Shown: positions 12,401 to 23,016 of the stretch, piece after piece
Numbering within the stretch: the first letter of the stretch is position 1
Layout of the letters: the number at the start of each line of letters is the position of its first letter
Source of the DNA: Mesorhabditis belari
Lineage: Eukaryota > Nematoda > Chromadorea > Rhabditida > Rhabditidae
DNA: 64,000 nt
Assembly (NCBI GenBank): GCA_958450365.1
Contig: CAUEEP010000911.1
Span: forward strand, 930,001-994,000
Reading direction: 5' to 3'
Notes under the pieces: model-generated
Databases searched by the model: none
Told to the model about the DNA's origin: nothing
What the model saw: only the letters and a program-made list of their open reading frames with translations
Made by a program: the position numbers and the translations under genes

Positions 12401-15400
12401 TGTCACACAAAAGGCATTAAATATTGTCGGTGAGTTGAGTTCTAAAGCTTAAAACCGCTCGATCAGATTCTTCGTGGAATTAGTGCAATTCTAAGCTGAA
12501 AAAAGTGAAATTTCGCAGTGAATCGTGTCTCGATGGAGTCCACGGATGCTTGGGGAATCTGTCGGACGAGTGGAATCGACACGTGCGATCGGTGGCTTAT
12601 TATAAACAGGCGCTGAGTGGAGAGTTCGTGGTGGTGGGTTGAAATCTCAAAGCTGGCAGGACTTTGGTGGGTCAATAGCCGGGTTAAGCCAGGGTCAAGC
12701 CAGGCCAAGCAGTCTAGGGGCCAAGCAAGCAATCTAGGGCCCAAGCAACCAGCCAGGCAGTCTAGGGGCCAGGGCAACCAGCCAAGCAGTCTAGGGGCCA
12801 AGCAACCAGCGAAGCAGCCTAGGGGCCAGACAACCAGCAAAGCAGTCTAGGGCCCAAGCAACCAGCCAGGCAGTCTAAGGGCCAGGCAACCAGCCAAGCA
12901 GCCTAGGGCCCAAGCAACTGGGGGGCCAGGCAACCGGTCTAGGGTCAAGTCTAGGGTCAGGCCAAGGTCAGGGTGAAGCCAGGATCAAGCTAGCCCAAGT
13001 TGTCCAGCCATGAGCCAAGGATCAGAGCAAGCTAAGAAGCTGAACCAGGATACCTTAGCGAGCATCTTGGTCAAGTTATTGTCAAGCCAGTCCAGGGTAA
13101 CGATAAGTGAAGCAAGACCAAGCTAGATCAGCACCAGGCTAGATCAGAATACAGGGTACGCCAAAAGAAGAGTTCTATCTTTTAACTTTCCATTTCTATC
13201 TCCTGGGGATGGCGCAGCGCCGTTTAACTTTGGAATTAGAAACCCGGGTTCGATCCCGTCTCTGGGAGCTGGGCCAGGTTGAACCAGGTTGAAGGTCCAA
13301 CCGGGAGACCAGGTCCAACCAGGAGACCAGGTTCAACCGGGAGACCAGGTCAACCGGGAGACCAGGTTCAACCGGGAGACTAGGTCCAACCAGGAGACCA
13401 GGTCCAACCGGGAGACTAGGTCCAACCAGGAGACCAGGTTCAACTGGGAGACCAGGTCCAACCGGGAGACCAGGTCCAACCGGGAGATCAGGTCCAATCG
13501 GGAGACCAGGTCAAATGCGAGAAACCTATCCAGCCAAACCCTACTCTTATTGGACGATCGTCTTTGGATCCAGGGATCGTCTAAGAAGAGTAGGGAAGTC
13601 ACAGAACTTTTGGCGAACCCTTTATAACAATTCTAGCTCGAAGACGCCCTGATTGACTCATTCGCTCACGCTGGTGACCATTCATTGCATCAAGTGGCTC
13701 AAGAAATCGTTAAAAGGTCGGATTTTTGTAATCATAAACAGAATAGGGGCAAAATAATCAAATAATCAAAAAAAAAAAGCCAATCCAGCTTTCCAGGGAA
13801 ACAAGCAAAGCCTTTCCTTATAACTTTTCTTGTTTCAATGTGATTCAAACAAACTCCAAACGATAAAGGCTCGCAATTGAGGTTCGAAATTTCAGTTGTG
13901 GCCCACTATCGCCTCACCAGCACACCCAACTGCATTCCGGGAAGAACGCGAAGACAAAGTTCGACCCGCCAAGTGCTCTCTCGTCGAAAGCTTTTGATCT
14001 GGCGAACAAGGTTTGTTTCAAGGTCATAAAAGCTCTCGCTTTTTACAGCAAATGCTAATCTGGAGGTCATGTAAGCTTTTCATTGTACTAGAAAAACAAT
14101 TTTACTCATTTCTGAAAAATTCGGTTTCGAGCTTGAGATTTTGAGAGGTTTTGGAAGGATTTTAAATGCAAATTTTGTTTTTTTATAAAATCAAATGCTA
14201 ATCTGGATGTCATTTAAGCTTTTCATCGTACTAGAAAAACGATTTTACTGATTTTAAAAAAAGTCGATTTTCGAGGTGGAGACTCTGAGAGATTTTGGGC
14301 GGATTTTAAATGCAAATTTTATTTTTTTAAAAAAGTAAATGCTAATCTGGATGTCATGTTAGCTGTTCATTGCGTTAGAAAAGCGATTTTACTCATTTCC
14401 GAAAAATTCAGTTTTTGAGGTTGAGATTTTGAGGGGTTTGGGGCGGTTTTTAAATGCAAATTTTGTTTTTTTATAAAAGCAGATGCTAATCTGGATGTCA
14501 TATTAGCTTTTCATTGTATTAGAAAAGCGATTTTACTCATCTTGAAAAAAGTCACTTTTCAAGGCTAAGACTCTGAGGGATTTTGGACGGATTTTAAATG
14601 CAAATTTTACTTTTTTTAAAAAATCAAACGCTAATCTGGAGGTCATATTGGCTTTTCGTTGTGTTAGAAAAACGATTTTACCTATTTCCAAAAAAGTCGG
14701 CTTTCCTTTGATCTCCAAACAACAACCACTAATTTCGTTTCAAATTCTGACTCCAATTGTGTAGATCTGCTCGAATTGTTTCAGTTTCTTCTCTACGAGA
14801 ACTTCTGGCTTCGCGAGGGGAGTCGATTGTGCGGGGAATGGTCGACGGAGGAGCGGTGCTGGAATGGGAAACGATTGGTTGGGACGTGAGTTTGTGTCGG
14901 TGGCCACCATCGATCCCTCGCCGCTCGAATCTCCTTTTTTAAGTCGATACGGTCCAATCTGGATGTCACGCTATCTATCGGGGAAAAAACGGGCACGACT
15001 TTCAACAAAAATCAAAGTCAATCAAAATCAAGTCAGACTTTTTTGATGAAAAAAAACGGCTCTGAAAACTCCGATTGATCGTCGGGTGTGATAAATTTTG
15101 TTTTTAAGAGAATCCTCGCCGTTTTTTTCGCTTTAAATGAGTCAGAAAGGGATGTTTTTGATGGTTTTTTTTTTATTTTTTTTTGTTCGCTCTGGGCAAG
15201 AAATTTTTGAATTAAACGCAAAAATGAAGAAATGAAAAAAGGAGAAAGATTGGTTAAAATTGAGTGTATTTGATGCTGTGCGTGCCAGATCGAGCTTTGA
15301 TGGAGTGGGACTTTCGAAAACCCTCTCCTGGCCCCTGTTTTGTCGGGGTAGAGTTGGGCAAGTGCTGGAGTGGTTTCGGAAATTTTGCTGGAATCGCTGG

Positions 15401-18400
15401 AATGGCCGAAAAATCCTGTAGCTGGTTCTGTGCGTGCCAGATTGAACATTGATGGAGTGAGATTTTCGAAAACCCTCTCCTGGTAGCTGTTTTGTCGGAG
15501 TAGAGCTGGGCAAGTGCTGGAAATTTCGGAAATTTTGCTAGAATCGCTGGAATCGCTGAAAAATCCTATAGCTAGTGCTGTGCGTGCCAGATCGAGCTTT
15601 GATGGAGTTGGATTTTCGAAAACCCTCCCCCGGCACCTGTTTTGTTGGAGTAGAGCTGGCAAGTGCGGGCAATTTCGGAAATTTTGCTGGAATCGCTGAA
15701 AAAGTCCCCAAAACCCTGTAGCTGGTGCTGTGCGTGCCAGATTGAACATTGATGGAGTGGGAGTTTTGAAAACCCTCCCCTAGTACCTGTTTTGTCGGAG
15801 TAGAGCTGGGCAAGTGCTGGAGTGATTTCGGAAATTTTGCTGGAATCGCTGGAATCGCTGAAAAATCCGCAAAATCCTGTAGCGTGACATCCAGGATGGT
15901 TTCCAGAATCAAAAACTTCCAAAAAATATCATCTAGAGACCTGGGGATGTGGGGGTAAGTTTCAGCACTAAGCTGCTTAGGCTGATTTTGTAAATTTTGC
16001 TGAAATCGCTGAAATACTCACAGAAACTCATAGCGTGACATCCAGAATAAATGATTTTATCAAAAATTCCTGAATTACCGCTTTGGAAACAAATTTTTCT
16101 CGGTCAGTCCCCGATAAAACTTGAAAAACAGCGATTGAATGCAAATTTCTAGCTTTTCTCGTTTTTCACTCGTCTTTTTTTCTTTTTTTTGCTTTTTTCC
16201 CATTTCCCGGATCGTTTCGCCACCTTTTGCTCAACTTGGAAAAAAGAGAAAAACGTCGAAAGTGCGAAAAGACCCCTGCAAACTTTCACTTAAGAATCTA
16301 TACTTTCAGCGTTTGATTCAAGAATTCTGAAACCGATTTTTGGCAGTCCTGGATGTCACTAGATATAAATCCAATGTTAAATCCTGGATTTCTCATCTTT
16401 TTTCATCTCTCAAAACCTAGAAATGAGTTTGCCGCTAAATCGAGCTTAATCTTTTGCCTCAGAAAATTTCAAAACGATTTTTGGCAGTCCTGGATGTCAC
16501 TACATATAAATCCAATGTTACATCTTGAACTTCTCACCTTTCTTTCATGTCCAAAACCTAGAAATGAGTTTGCCGCTAAAACGAGCTCAATAGTGTGCTT
16601 CAGAAATTTTCAAACTGATTTTTAGCAGTCCTGGATGTCACTACAAATAAATCCAATCTCAAATCCTGGATTTCTTGCCTTTTTTTCATGTTCAAAACCT
16701 AGAAATGAGTTTGCCACCCAAACGAGCTCAATATTCTGCTTCAGAAATTTTCAAACCGATTTTCAGCAGTCCTGGATGTCACTACACCTAAATCCAATCT
16801 CAAATCCTGGATTTTCCAATTTTTCGACAACTCCCAAGCACCCAAACGAGTTCCCCGGCCGCAATTTCTCACCCACAGCACCTAGAACCCTAAAAACTTT
16901 GCATTGCCCTTCCTGGATGTCACTTGAACCCTTTCACCGACCCTCGTTTCTTTTCCGTCTCTTTTTCCCAACGCTGCCTACCCCCAGCCCCTCCCCCTCC
17001 CTCGATTCCAATTTTGCCACCGTTTCCCCTCGTCTTCTCCCGCTAACAGCCACTTTTTTTGCCGATGTGGCCCAATCTGGATGTCACCCTATCAATTCCG
17101 CTAATTTTCTTTGCCTTTCTCGGCGTTTCTGCGGAGTGAGTTTTAAATGCAAATTTTTAAATGTAAACTTGCGAATCAATGCAAAATCTAAAAAATCACG
17201 AAAATTAGCATTTAACTTAAAAATGGTTTCAGAATGAAATTTGCCAATTTTCAGCTCACCGCACCTGATGGCGTTGACGAAAAACGTCGGTCCGTCGGAT
17301 GTGGACTCGGCGCCACGGCGGTTGATCCCGTTCGCTGATCAGGTGATTAGAAAATTTTCGGCAAGCTAGCGAAGGCTTTCGAAGGACTAAGGACCTATTT
17401 TTACAAAGTAATTCGTTATTTTTTGCGATTTTCGGCCAATCTGGATGTCATGTAACTGATTTGTCTCAAAATTAAATGGAAATTTTCGATTTGGAAAGTT
17501 TTGAGCGAGCCAGCGAAGTCTTTCGAAGCACTAGGGACCCATGTTTACAACGTAATTCGTTATTTTTTGGGATTTTCGGCCAATCTGGATGTCATGTAAA
17601 CGATTTGTCTCAAAATTAAATGGAAATTTTGAGTTTTGAAAATTTTGAACAATATTTGTCTCAAAATGCAAATTTCCAAAAAATCACAAAATTTTCGTCT
17701 CTCTTTTCACTCACTTCAACTCGTTGTTTTCATCAAAAAAAACTCAATTTTCTTATCTTTCTCGCTTTTCCCATTTCCTTTCTACTCGACTCCTTTACAA
17801 CTTTTACAATCTAAGTCAAGCGGTTCAAAGAAAAAGGGAATGCCGTAAAAATTTGGGATTTTTAAGGGAAATCGGTTTTTCTGAAATCGAAAATCGGCTA
17901 TCTGGACGTCACTAGAAAAGAATTTAATCACAAAAAAATAAAAATATTCTTTTAAATTGATTAAAATTTCGGTGGGCTTAAATGCAAATTTTTGAAAAAC
18001 CGGAATTTTTAAATGCAAATTTTCAAAAAACCTGAATTTTTAAATGCAAATTTTTTGAAAAACCGGGATTTTTAAATGCAAATTTTTTAAAAAACCGGGT
18101 TTTTAAATGTAAATTTGCCAAAAACCTGAATTTTTAAATGTAAATTTTTAAATGCAAATTTTTCCAGAAAACCTGAATTTTTAAATGCAAATTTTTGAAA
18201 AACCTGGATTTTTAAATGCAAATTTTCCTCAAAAAACCTGGATTTTTAAATGCAAATTTTCTGGACTTTAAATCGTTAGACATTCCGAATGAGTTCCATA
18301 ATTGGCAAAATCGGTGAAAAATTTCGAGTTCCGGCTCTAATTACCGCCATAAAGAGGCCCATTCCAGTGTGTCGAGGTCGGTCCGGTGAAATTGATTCTA

Positions 18401-21400
18401 TGAATTTTCTAGCTTTCGGGATTTGTAGTGTGACATCCAGATGGCTGGCTTCAGCTTCTAAAACTCGAGCTCGATGCGATTTTTTGAGAGATTTTCGCAT
18501 CTTCAAGAATCTCCTAGCTCGTTGTCGGAGTCGGTCATCCGAGTGATTCCTTTTTTGTCAATTTTCACGCTAACTAGCGCTTTTTCCTCATTCTTTTCGT
18601 ACGGGAGTCATTTTTTTTCAAAAACCAGTGAGCATATAAAAAGGGGGAAACGGGTAACTCATCCGAAACACAATATGATCGTCGGTTTGGAGTTGCTCGG
18701 CATTTAGCCTCTCTAAATTGATCTAATATCGATTTTAAAAGATATTCAGCTAAGCTGGATGTCACTAGATATATTGCACTTATTTTTACCGTAGTTTATC
18801 AACTTTACAAGCCTTGAGTTTCAGACACTTACCTGTCCGGCTTAGTTTGACCGCTCTACAATATGCCAGCTCACTTTTTAAAAGATATTCAGCCAAGCTG
18901 GATGTCACCATAGATAATGCACTCATTTTTACCGTAGTTTATCAACTTTACGAGCTTTGAGTTTCAGGCACTTACCTGTCCGGCTTAGTTTGACCGCTCT
19001 ACAGCATGCCAGGCCATTTTTTAAAAGATATTCAGCCAAGCTGGATGTCACCAGAGATAATGCGCTCATTTTTACCGTAGTTAGACACCTTCTCAAAATT
19101 CGGCGTTTTCCACTCTTTCCTGTCCGGCCAAGTTTGACCGCTTTACAACATGCCAGGCCACTTTTAAAAAGATATTCAGTCAAGCTGGATATCACTAAGC
19201 CTCACTAGACATATTTTACCGCTTTTCGTCGTACTTCATCAATTCCCCTTTCCACTGCTGTTTGGAGTAGGGTCTGCTGACAAATTGCTGTTTTTGCCGT
19301 TTTAGCCATTCCCCTCTTTCCCCGTGCGCTCCAGATTTGACGTGAAACATATTCAAACTTTTCCCAGGGGTCATTTCGGCTTTTCTTCAAGGGATTAGAG
19401 TTTTTTCCGTTTTTTCCAGCTCTTCAGCTAGGTTTTGGGAATTCTGTGAAAAGAAAGCACTTATAGTCTCGGAAAAACTCGAGAAAACCTTGAAAACCTT
19501 CAAAAAAGGAACCGGAACGAATTCCAAAATGCCAGCTGAGAGGATTTCGCTGCAAAGTTTTCATACCTGGTTGATCCTGAAATTTCTTCACCGATAATGT
19601 AAGAAAGCAAGCCATGCCGAATTGTGGTTTAAGCTGATCTATTCTTCTAGAAATCTCATGTGACATCCAGCTTAAAGCCTGAGTAACTCAATTTTTAATT
19701 TATAAGCTTCATTTAAAAGATATTCAGCCAAAGTCGAAAGCTGGTCTAGCACTCTGAAAGAAAACATGCCCAAGCTGATCTATTATTCTAGAAATATCAT
19801 GTGATATCCAGCTTATAGCCTGAGTAGCTTAACTTTTAAATTTGAAGCTTCATTTAAAAGATATTCAGCCAAAGTCGAAAGCTAGTCTAGTACTTTGAAA
19901 GAAAACATTTTCCATTAAGAAAATCCCATTTCTGTCGATTTTTTTCGACTTCCTGCCTTCCAGAATCGACATTGGTGCCAGGTGGAGCTAGATTCGAATG
20001 GCCGAGGCTAGGGAATCCCTAGGGGTTTCGCTGTTTCGCTCGAGGAGTCCGATCCGTGTACCCCCCGCTTTCCACGGCAATTCCCCCACTACCCCGATCT
20101 CTTTTCACTCTTTTTTGGCTTCCTGGAGCGCACTAGGAAGAATAATGGCGAAACGAGGCGATGAAAAGTGAAATGACGCTTTTGTCTTTTTCGTTTTCGA
20201 CTTTCTCTCCAAACTCATCGACTTGCTAATTTCGGGAAACGGATCCGAAAAGTTTAAACTAGAGAAAGTCGAAAGCGTTTCTGAAAGGTTTTTGGAACGT
20301 TTCTGGAACTGGGAAAGTTACTGGGAAGGTTACTGGAACTGGGAAAGCGACTGGGAACGTTTCTGGAACTGGGAAAGTTACTGGGAACGTTTCTGGAACT
20401 GGGAAAGCGACTGGGAACGTTTCTGGAACGCTACTGGGAAAGTTATCGCTTCAAAAAGCCGAAAATGTGTCAAAATTTCCGCAAACTTTTCCTGATTTAG
20501 TTACCCAACCAATTTCTCATTGTTCTGACCACTACTGTCCTTCCAAAATTGAATAAAATGCAATTCTGGAACGCACAAGGAGCCATTGGGAAAGTTAGAG
20601 CTTGAAATCGTGAAAGATTTCGGCAAACTTTTCCTGGTTTAGTTACCCTACCATTTTCTCATTGTTCTGACCACTACTGTCCTTCCAAAATTGAAGAAAA
20701 TGCGATTCTGGAACGCACAAGAGCTATTAGGAAAGTTAGAGCTCAAAATCTGAAAAAAAATTTCGACAAACTTTTCCCGGTTTAGTCACCCAAAATACCA
20801 AAAATGCAAATTTCAATATTTTCAAATTTCTAGCTAAGCGACGATCCAATTCGACGGGTGGAGGGCTCCTTTTTCCCATTTAATTCCGATGACGAGGATT
20901 TCGAGGCAAGCGGCGATGATCAAGTGGAAAAACTCGAGAGAAAGCACTTCGACATTTTCAACACAATCACCGTTGCACCAGGTGGGGGTTTTGATTTGAT
21001 TTGATGGCGAATTTCGGCTGTGTGAGCTCCAGATCGAAGCTTGAATAGGCTATATTGCTGGTTTTTGAAGGGGCAAGAGAGATATCTCGTTGGCCTTGAA
21101 TTTTCATTGAAGGAGAGTGGAAATTGTGAAAACGAGTCGAATCGTCATTGTCAATGGGCTTTGTGAGCTCCAGATCGAAGCCTAAGCTAGTTACTTTTAA
21201 AGATATTCAATCAAAGAGCTGTGGTATCTAGTCGATTTGATTGATTTCGGGTTTCGGAGGGATTACTTGTCCCCTGTGCGTTCGAGATCGATAATTCTCT
21301 GATTTCCTTCAGTCCTGGAACGCACGGGGCTTGTTGGCAAAGCAGATTACCCATTTTTGCGAAATTTCGCAAAGCACAACGCCACCAAACGAGTTCACGG

Positions 21401-22332
21401 CTATATTGTGCTCTTCGAAGCCGGGATTACGGTCGTTTCGTGCTAATCCAAAAATTATGGAGCGCACAGTGCGGAATGGCGTTTGAAAATGTCAGAAATG
21501 ATTGAAATTGAAATTTTTGAAATCCGAATCTCCAAATCCACGATTAACACACAAAAATCCCCAAAATGCAATAATTGCTGCAAAACCGTTTTGAAAGCCA
21601 TTCCCCTCGAACAAAAGCGCCACTTCTGCGCATTATGCAAATTGGTGGGAGGTGTTCGCTCGCGGGAAAGGCTAAATACCGGCGTGGCAAAGGTGTCAAA
21701 GGGAGTCGATGACCTTGATGACCTTCATCACCTTCATGCTCAACTATAACAACTTTTCGATTGAATACCTTCAATAAAACTCATCCAGTCTTCGATCTGG
21801 ATGTCACATAGCATTTTGACAGTGTCAAATCGAATCTAAATCCAATTTAACCCCATCCATCCCCTCAATCACCGGTTCAACTAAATATCTTGCTTTAGCA
21901 TCCAAAAAACAAGGCACAAAACTCGCCCAGGACACAAGCTGGGTGTCACACAACCCATTTACAGTATCAAATCTAAAATCTAATCAGCTCTGTTCCATCT
22001 CTAAATCAGAATTCAGGTTCATCACAATATCTCAATTTTTGCAACTGAATACCATAGATTAAAGTTATACAAGCTTCAATCTGGATGTCACACAAGCCAT
22101 TTACAATATCAAAAATCAAATCCCAACTCGATTTTCAGTTCGCTCAACCACTCCGCCATCGCATCACCTGCCGTCTCGTCTCCGCGAAACGCATCGCCCG
22201 CCGGAGGACGCGGATTTCGAGCGAAACTCTCGCGATTTCGAGGATCCTTTAGAGAAATCGTCGCCAATTTGCAATTCCCTCGGCGGCTTTTCTCTCATTT
22301 TCTTTGCGCTTTTCGTTTTTCTCAACGTTTAG
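6467..22332 (+). CDS. Glypican, GPI-anchored heparan sulphate proteoglycan core protein, 14 exons
   Basis: Exons 6467-6523, 8387-8470, 8521-8632, 9284-9432, 10619-10765, 10805-10866, 12259-12429, 12519-12627, 13637-13716, 13896-14010, 14785-14885, 17255-17342, 20834-20981 and 22139-22332 join in frame to 538 codons, close to the usual 500-580. Exon 1 is a signal peptide. Exon 3 has the KREMEEF helix. Exons 7-8 hold the diagnostic cysteine cluster (HCGQRMAEVTRCPPCHTKG, then YCRESCLDGVHGCLGN). Exon 11 has RCWNGKRL. Exon 13 has an acidic glycosaminoglycan site (DFEASGDD). Exon 14 ends in a GPI signal (SPICNSLGG, hydrophobic tail, TAG). The product should sit on the outer cell surface and modulate BMP, Wnt or FGF signalling. 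Nematodes have two glypicans (LON-2 and GPN-1); I cannot tell which this is. Unusually, introns make up about 90 percent of the gene and are mostly satellite DNA. Exon 3 start (8521 or 8531) was chosen by frame. Confidence 0.88.
6680..7290. repeat. Satellite family d, about 150-160-bp unit
   Basis: Four units in glypican intron 1 sharing TTTGATATTCTTGC, TTTTATTTTGTGACCAAACT and forward motif copies at 6744, 6894, 7045 and 7207. A solo motif at 6603 precedes the block by 141 bases. Confidence 0.9.
7920..8386. repeat. Satellite family e, about 141-bp unit
   Basis: Units in glypican intron 1 share TAGTATGATAATCGAAATCG and reverse motif copies at 7948, 8089, 8229 and 8376. The last copy forms the 3' splice site of glypican exon 2. 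Confidence 0.88.
8640..9175. repeat. A/T-rich tandem repeat, core AAATTAGCATTTAAA, about 17-22-bp unit
   Basis: More than 20 short units alternate AATTAGCATTTAAA and AATTACCATTTAAA in glypican intron 3. The reverse complement, TTTAAATGCTAATT, is the text that directly precedes the 11-mer in family f. Confidence 0.92.
9700..10250. repeat. Satellite family f, 143-bp unit, first block
   Basis: Units in glypican intron 4 with forward motif (CTGGATGTCAT form) at 9750, 9893, 10036 and 10179, exactly 143 bases apart. Each unit also has TTTTAAATGCAAATTTT and AAATGCTAAT next to the motif. Confidence 0.95.
10402..10491. repeat. G homopolymer tract followed by C homopolymer tract
   Basis: An almost uninterrupted G run of about 60 bases is followed by about 16 C. 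It could form G-quadruplex or a GC hairpin, but such runs are also a common sequencing or assembly artefact. It lies in glypican intron 4. Confidence 0.9.
10980..11850. repeat. Satellite family f, second block
   Basis: Six units in glypican intron 6 with forward motif at 11056, 11197, 11340, 11483, 11626 and 11770 (spacings 141-144). Confidence 0.95.
12660..13110. repeat. Minisatellite of CAGTCTAGGG/CCAAGCAACCAGC blocks
   Basis: Irregular tandem repeats of about 30-45 bases in glypican intron 8, decaying toward 13.1 kb. Confidence 0.85.
13200..13268 (+). tRNA. tRNA-like sequence, probably a pseudogene or tRNA-derived repeat
   Basis: An A-box-like TGGCGCAGCGC and B-box-like GGTTCGATCC lie at the right distance. 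CTCCTGG at 13200 can pair with CTGGGAG at 13262 with two wobble pairs. The T loop is one base short and the anticodon arm is not convincing, so I do not assign an amino acid. Confidence 0.3.
13282..13515. repeat. 18-bp minisatellite, CAGGTCCAACCGGGAGAC
   Basis: About 13 units, some 17 bases long, begin just after the tRNA-like sequence in glypican intron 8. Confidence 0.93.
14040..14715. repeat. Satellite family f, third block
   Basis: Five units in glypican intron 10 with forward motif at 14060, 14203, 14347, 14491 and 14636 (143-145 apart). Confidence 0.95.
15270..16050. repeat. Satellite family g, about 150-bp unit
   Basis: Units in glypican intron 11 carry GTGCGTGCCAG at 15278, 15430, 15580 and 15730, then GTGACATCCAG at 15884 and 16035. 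The conserved body has GGTAGAGTTGGGCAAGTGCT-like text. The unit yields long spurious minus-strand ORFs because 150 is a multiple of three. Confidence 0.93.
16325..16930. repeat. Satellite family h, exact 141-bp period
   Basis: Forward motif copies at 16349, 16490, 16631, 16772 and 16913 are each exactly 141 bases apart in glypican intron 11. The shared body has CCTAGAAATGAGTTTGCC. As 141 is divisible by three, the repeats stay open in one frame. Confidence 0.95.
17380..17650. repeat. Satellite family i, two 143-bp units
   Basis: Two units with forward motif at 17441 and 17584 and shared GGGACCCATGTTTACAA-like text, in glypican intron 12. Confidence 0.88.
17990..18265. repeat. About 30-bp tandem repeat, core TTTTTAAATGCAAATTTT
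   Basis: Roughly nine units in glypican intron 12. The core contains the octamer ATGCAAAT, also present in each family f unit. Confidence 0.93.
18730..19210. repeat. Satellite family j, 143-bp unit
   Basis: Units carry AAAAGATATTCAGCCAAG just before forward motif copies at 18755, 18898, 19041 and 19185, followed by a reverse copy at 19324, in glypican intron 12. Confidence 0.93.
19630..19920. repeat. Satellite family k, two units of about 141 bp
   Basis: Reverse motif copies at 19660 and 19801 with shared AAGCTGATCTATTCTTCTAG-like text. Confidence 0.85.
20275..20435. repeat. Minisatellite of TGGGAACGTTTCTGGAAC blocks
   Basis: About 30-bp composite units in glypican intron 12. They stay open in one frame and give a spurious Trp/Glu-rich ORF. 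Confidence 0.9.
20480..20800. repeat. Satellite family l, two units of about 142 bp
   Basis: Shared CATTGTTCTGACCACTACTG text and forward motif copies (CTGGAACGCAC) at 20566 and 20708. Confidence 0.88.
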
Positions 22333-22528
22333 AGAAATTTGCATTTTAAAAATTCGAAAATTTCCATATTTAAAACGGGTCATTTCTCGGCAATTAATTT
22401 CTTCCCAAAAATTGCCTCTTCTTACGTTGTTTTCTCGCGAAATCGGGTCAAAAATTCGAACTTTTTCCAAAAAACGACTTTATGCAAATTTATTTAGATA
22501 TTTTATAAGCTATACATCTAAAACGTGC

Positions 22529-22534
22529 AATAAA
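22529..22534 (+). terminator. Polyadenylation signal of the glypican gene
   Basis: AATAAA about 200 bases after the stop codon at 22330; VPS45 ends on the opposite strand at 23017, so the two genes converge. Confidence 0.5.
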
Positions 22535-23016
22535 AAGTTGAAAATTTGTTGGATAAAACAGCAAAATCATAGAAAAGCAAGAAAATTATGAGGTAAAAGC
22601 TCTGAAAAATGGAATTTTCGGGAAAAGTTAGCTAAGGTATCACAGAAAATGACTAAAAAATGTGAGAAATTTTAAAATTTCACAAGTTTTGCGGAAAAAT
22701 GGCGGAAATGGATCGGATACCCGAATAGAGAATGAGAAAAATCCTTCTAAAATAGTGCATAACATGAGAAGTGTGCAAAAAAAATGGATAGAGATACAGT
22801 AAAGGTCTAGAAAAGAGCCGGTTTAGTTACGCAATTCCCAGAAATTCTATCAAAAACCCTGGTTTAGTTACACAATTTCAACACCCAAAAACAACTCCGG
22901 CAGCTATTTCTCAGGCGTTTGCTGTAGAAAAAGACACTCACATCGACAGAATTTGGCAAGTGTACAATATTTTTTCCAAGTTTCCATCTTCGATCGCTTC
23001 GATCAATTCGTTCCGA

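Noticed and set aside
13289..13627. 112-codon ORF with Glu-Thr-Arg repeats
   Set aside because: Translation of the 18-bp minisatellite.
15033..15922. Long minus-strand ORFs (up to 238 codons)
   Set aside because: They follow satellite family g, whose 150-bp unit is a multiple of three; the peptides simply repeat the unit and lie in a glypican intron.
16353..17237. Plus-strand ORFs over family h
   Set aside because: Product of the exact 141-bp period (divisible by three), not a gene.
20223..20495. 90-codon ORF rich in Trp and Glu
   Set aside because: Minisatellite translation within a glypican intron.
1..22140. CRISPR-like array
   Set aside because: Regular spacing with a short repeated motif, but the motif is degenerate and on both strands, spacers are about 130 bp and often homologous, and the genome is eukaryotic.
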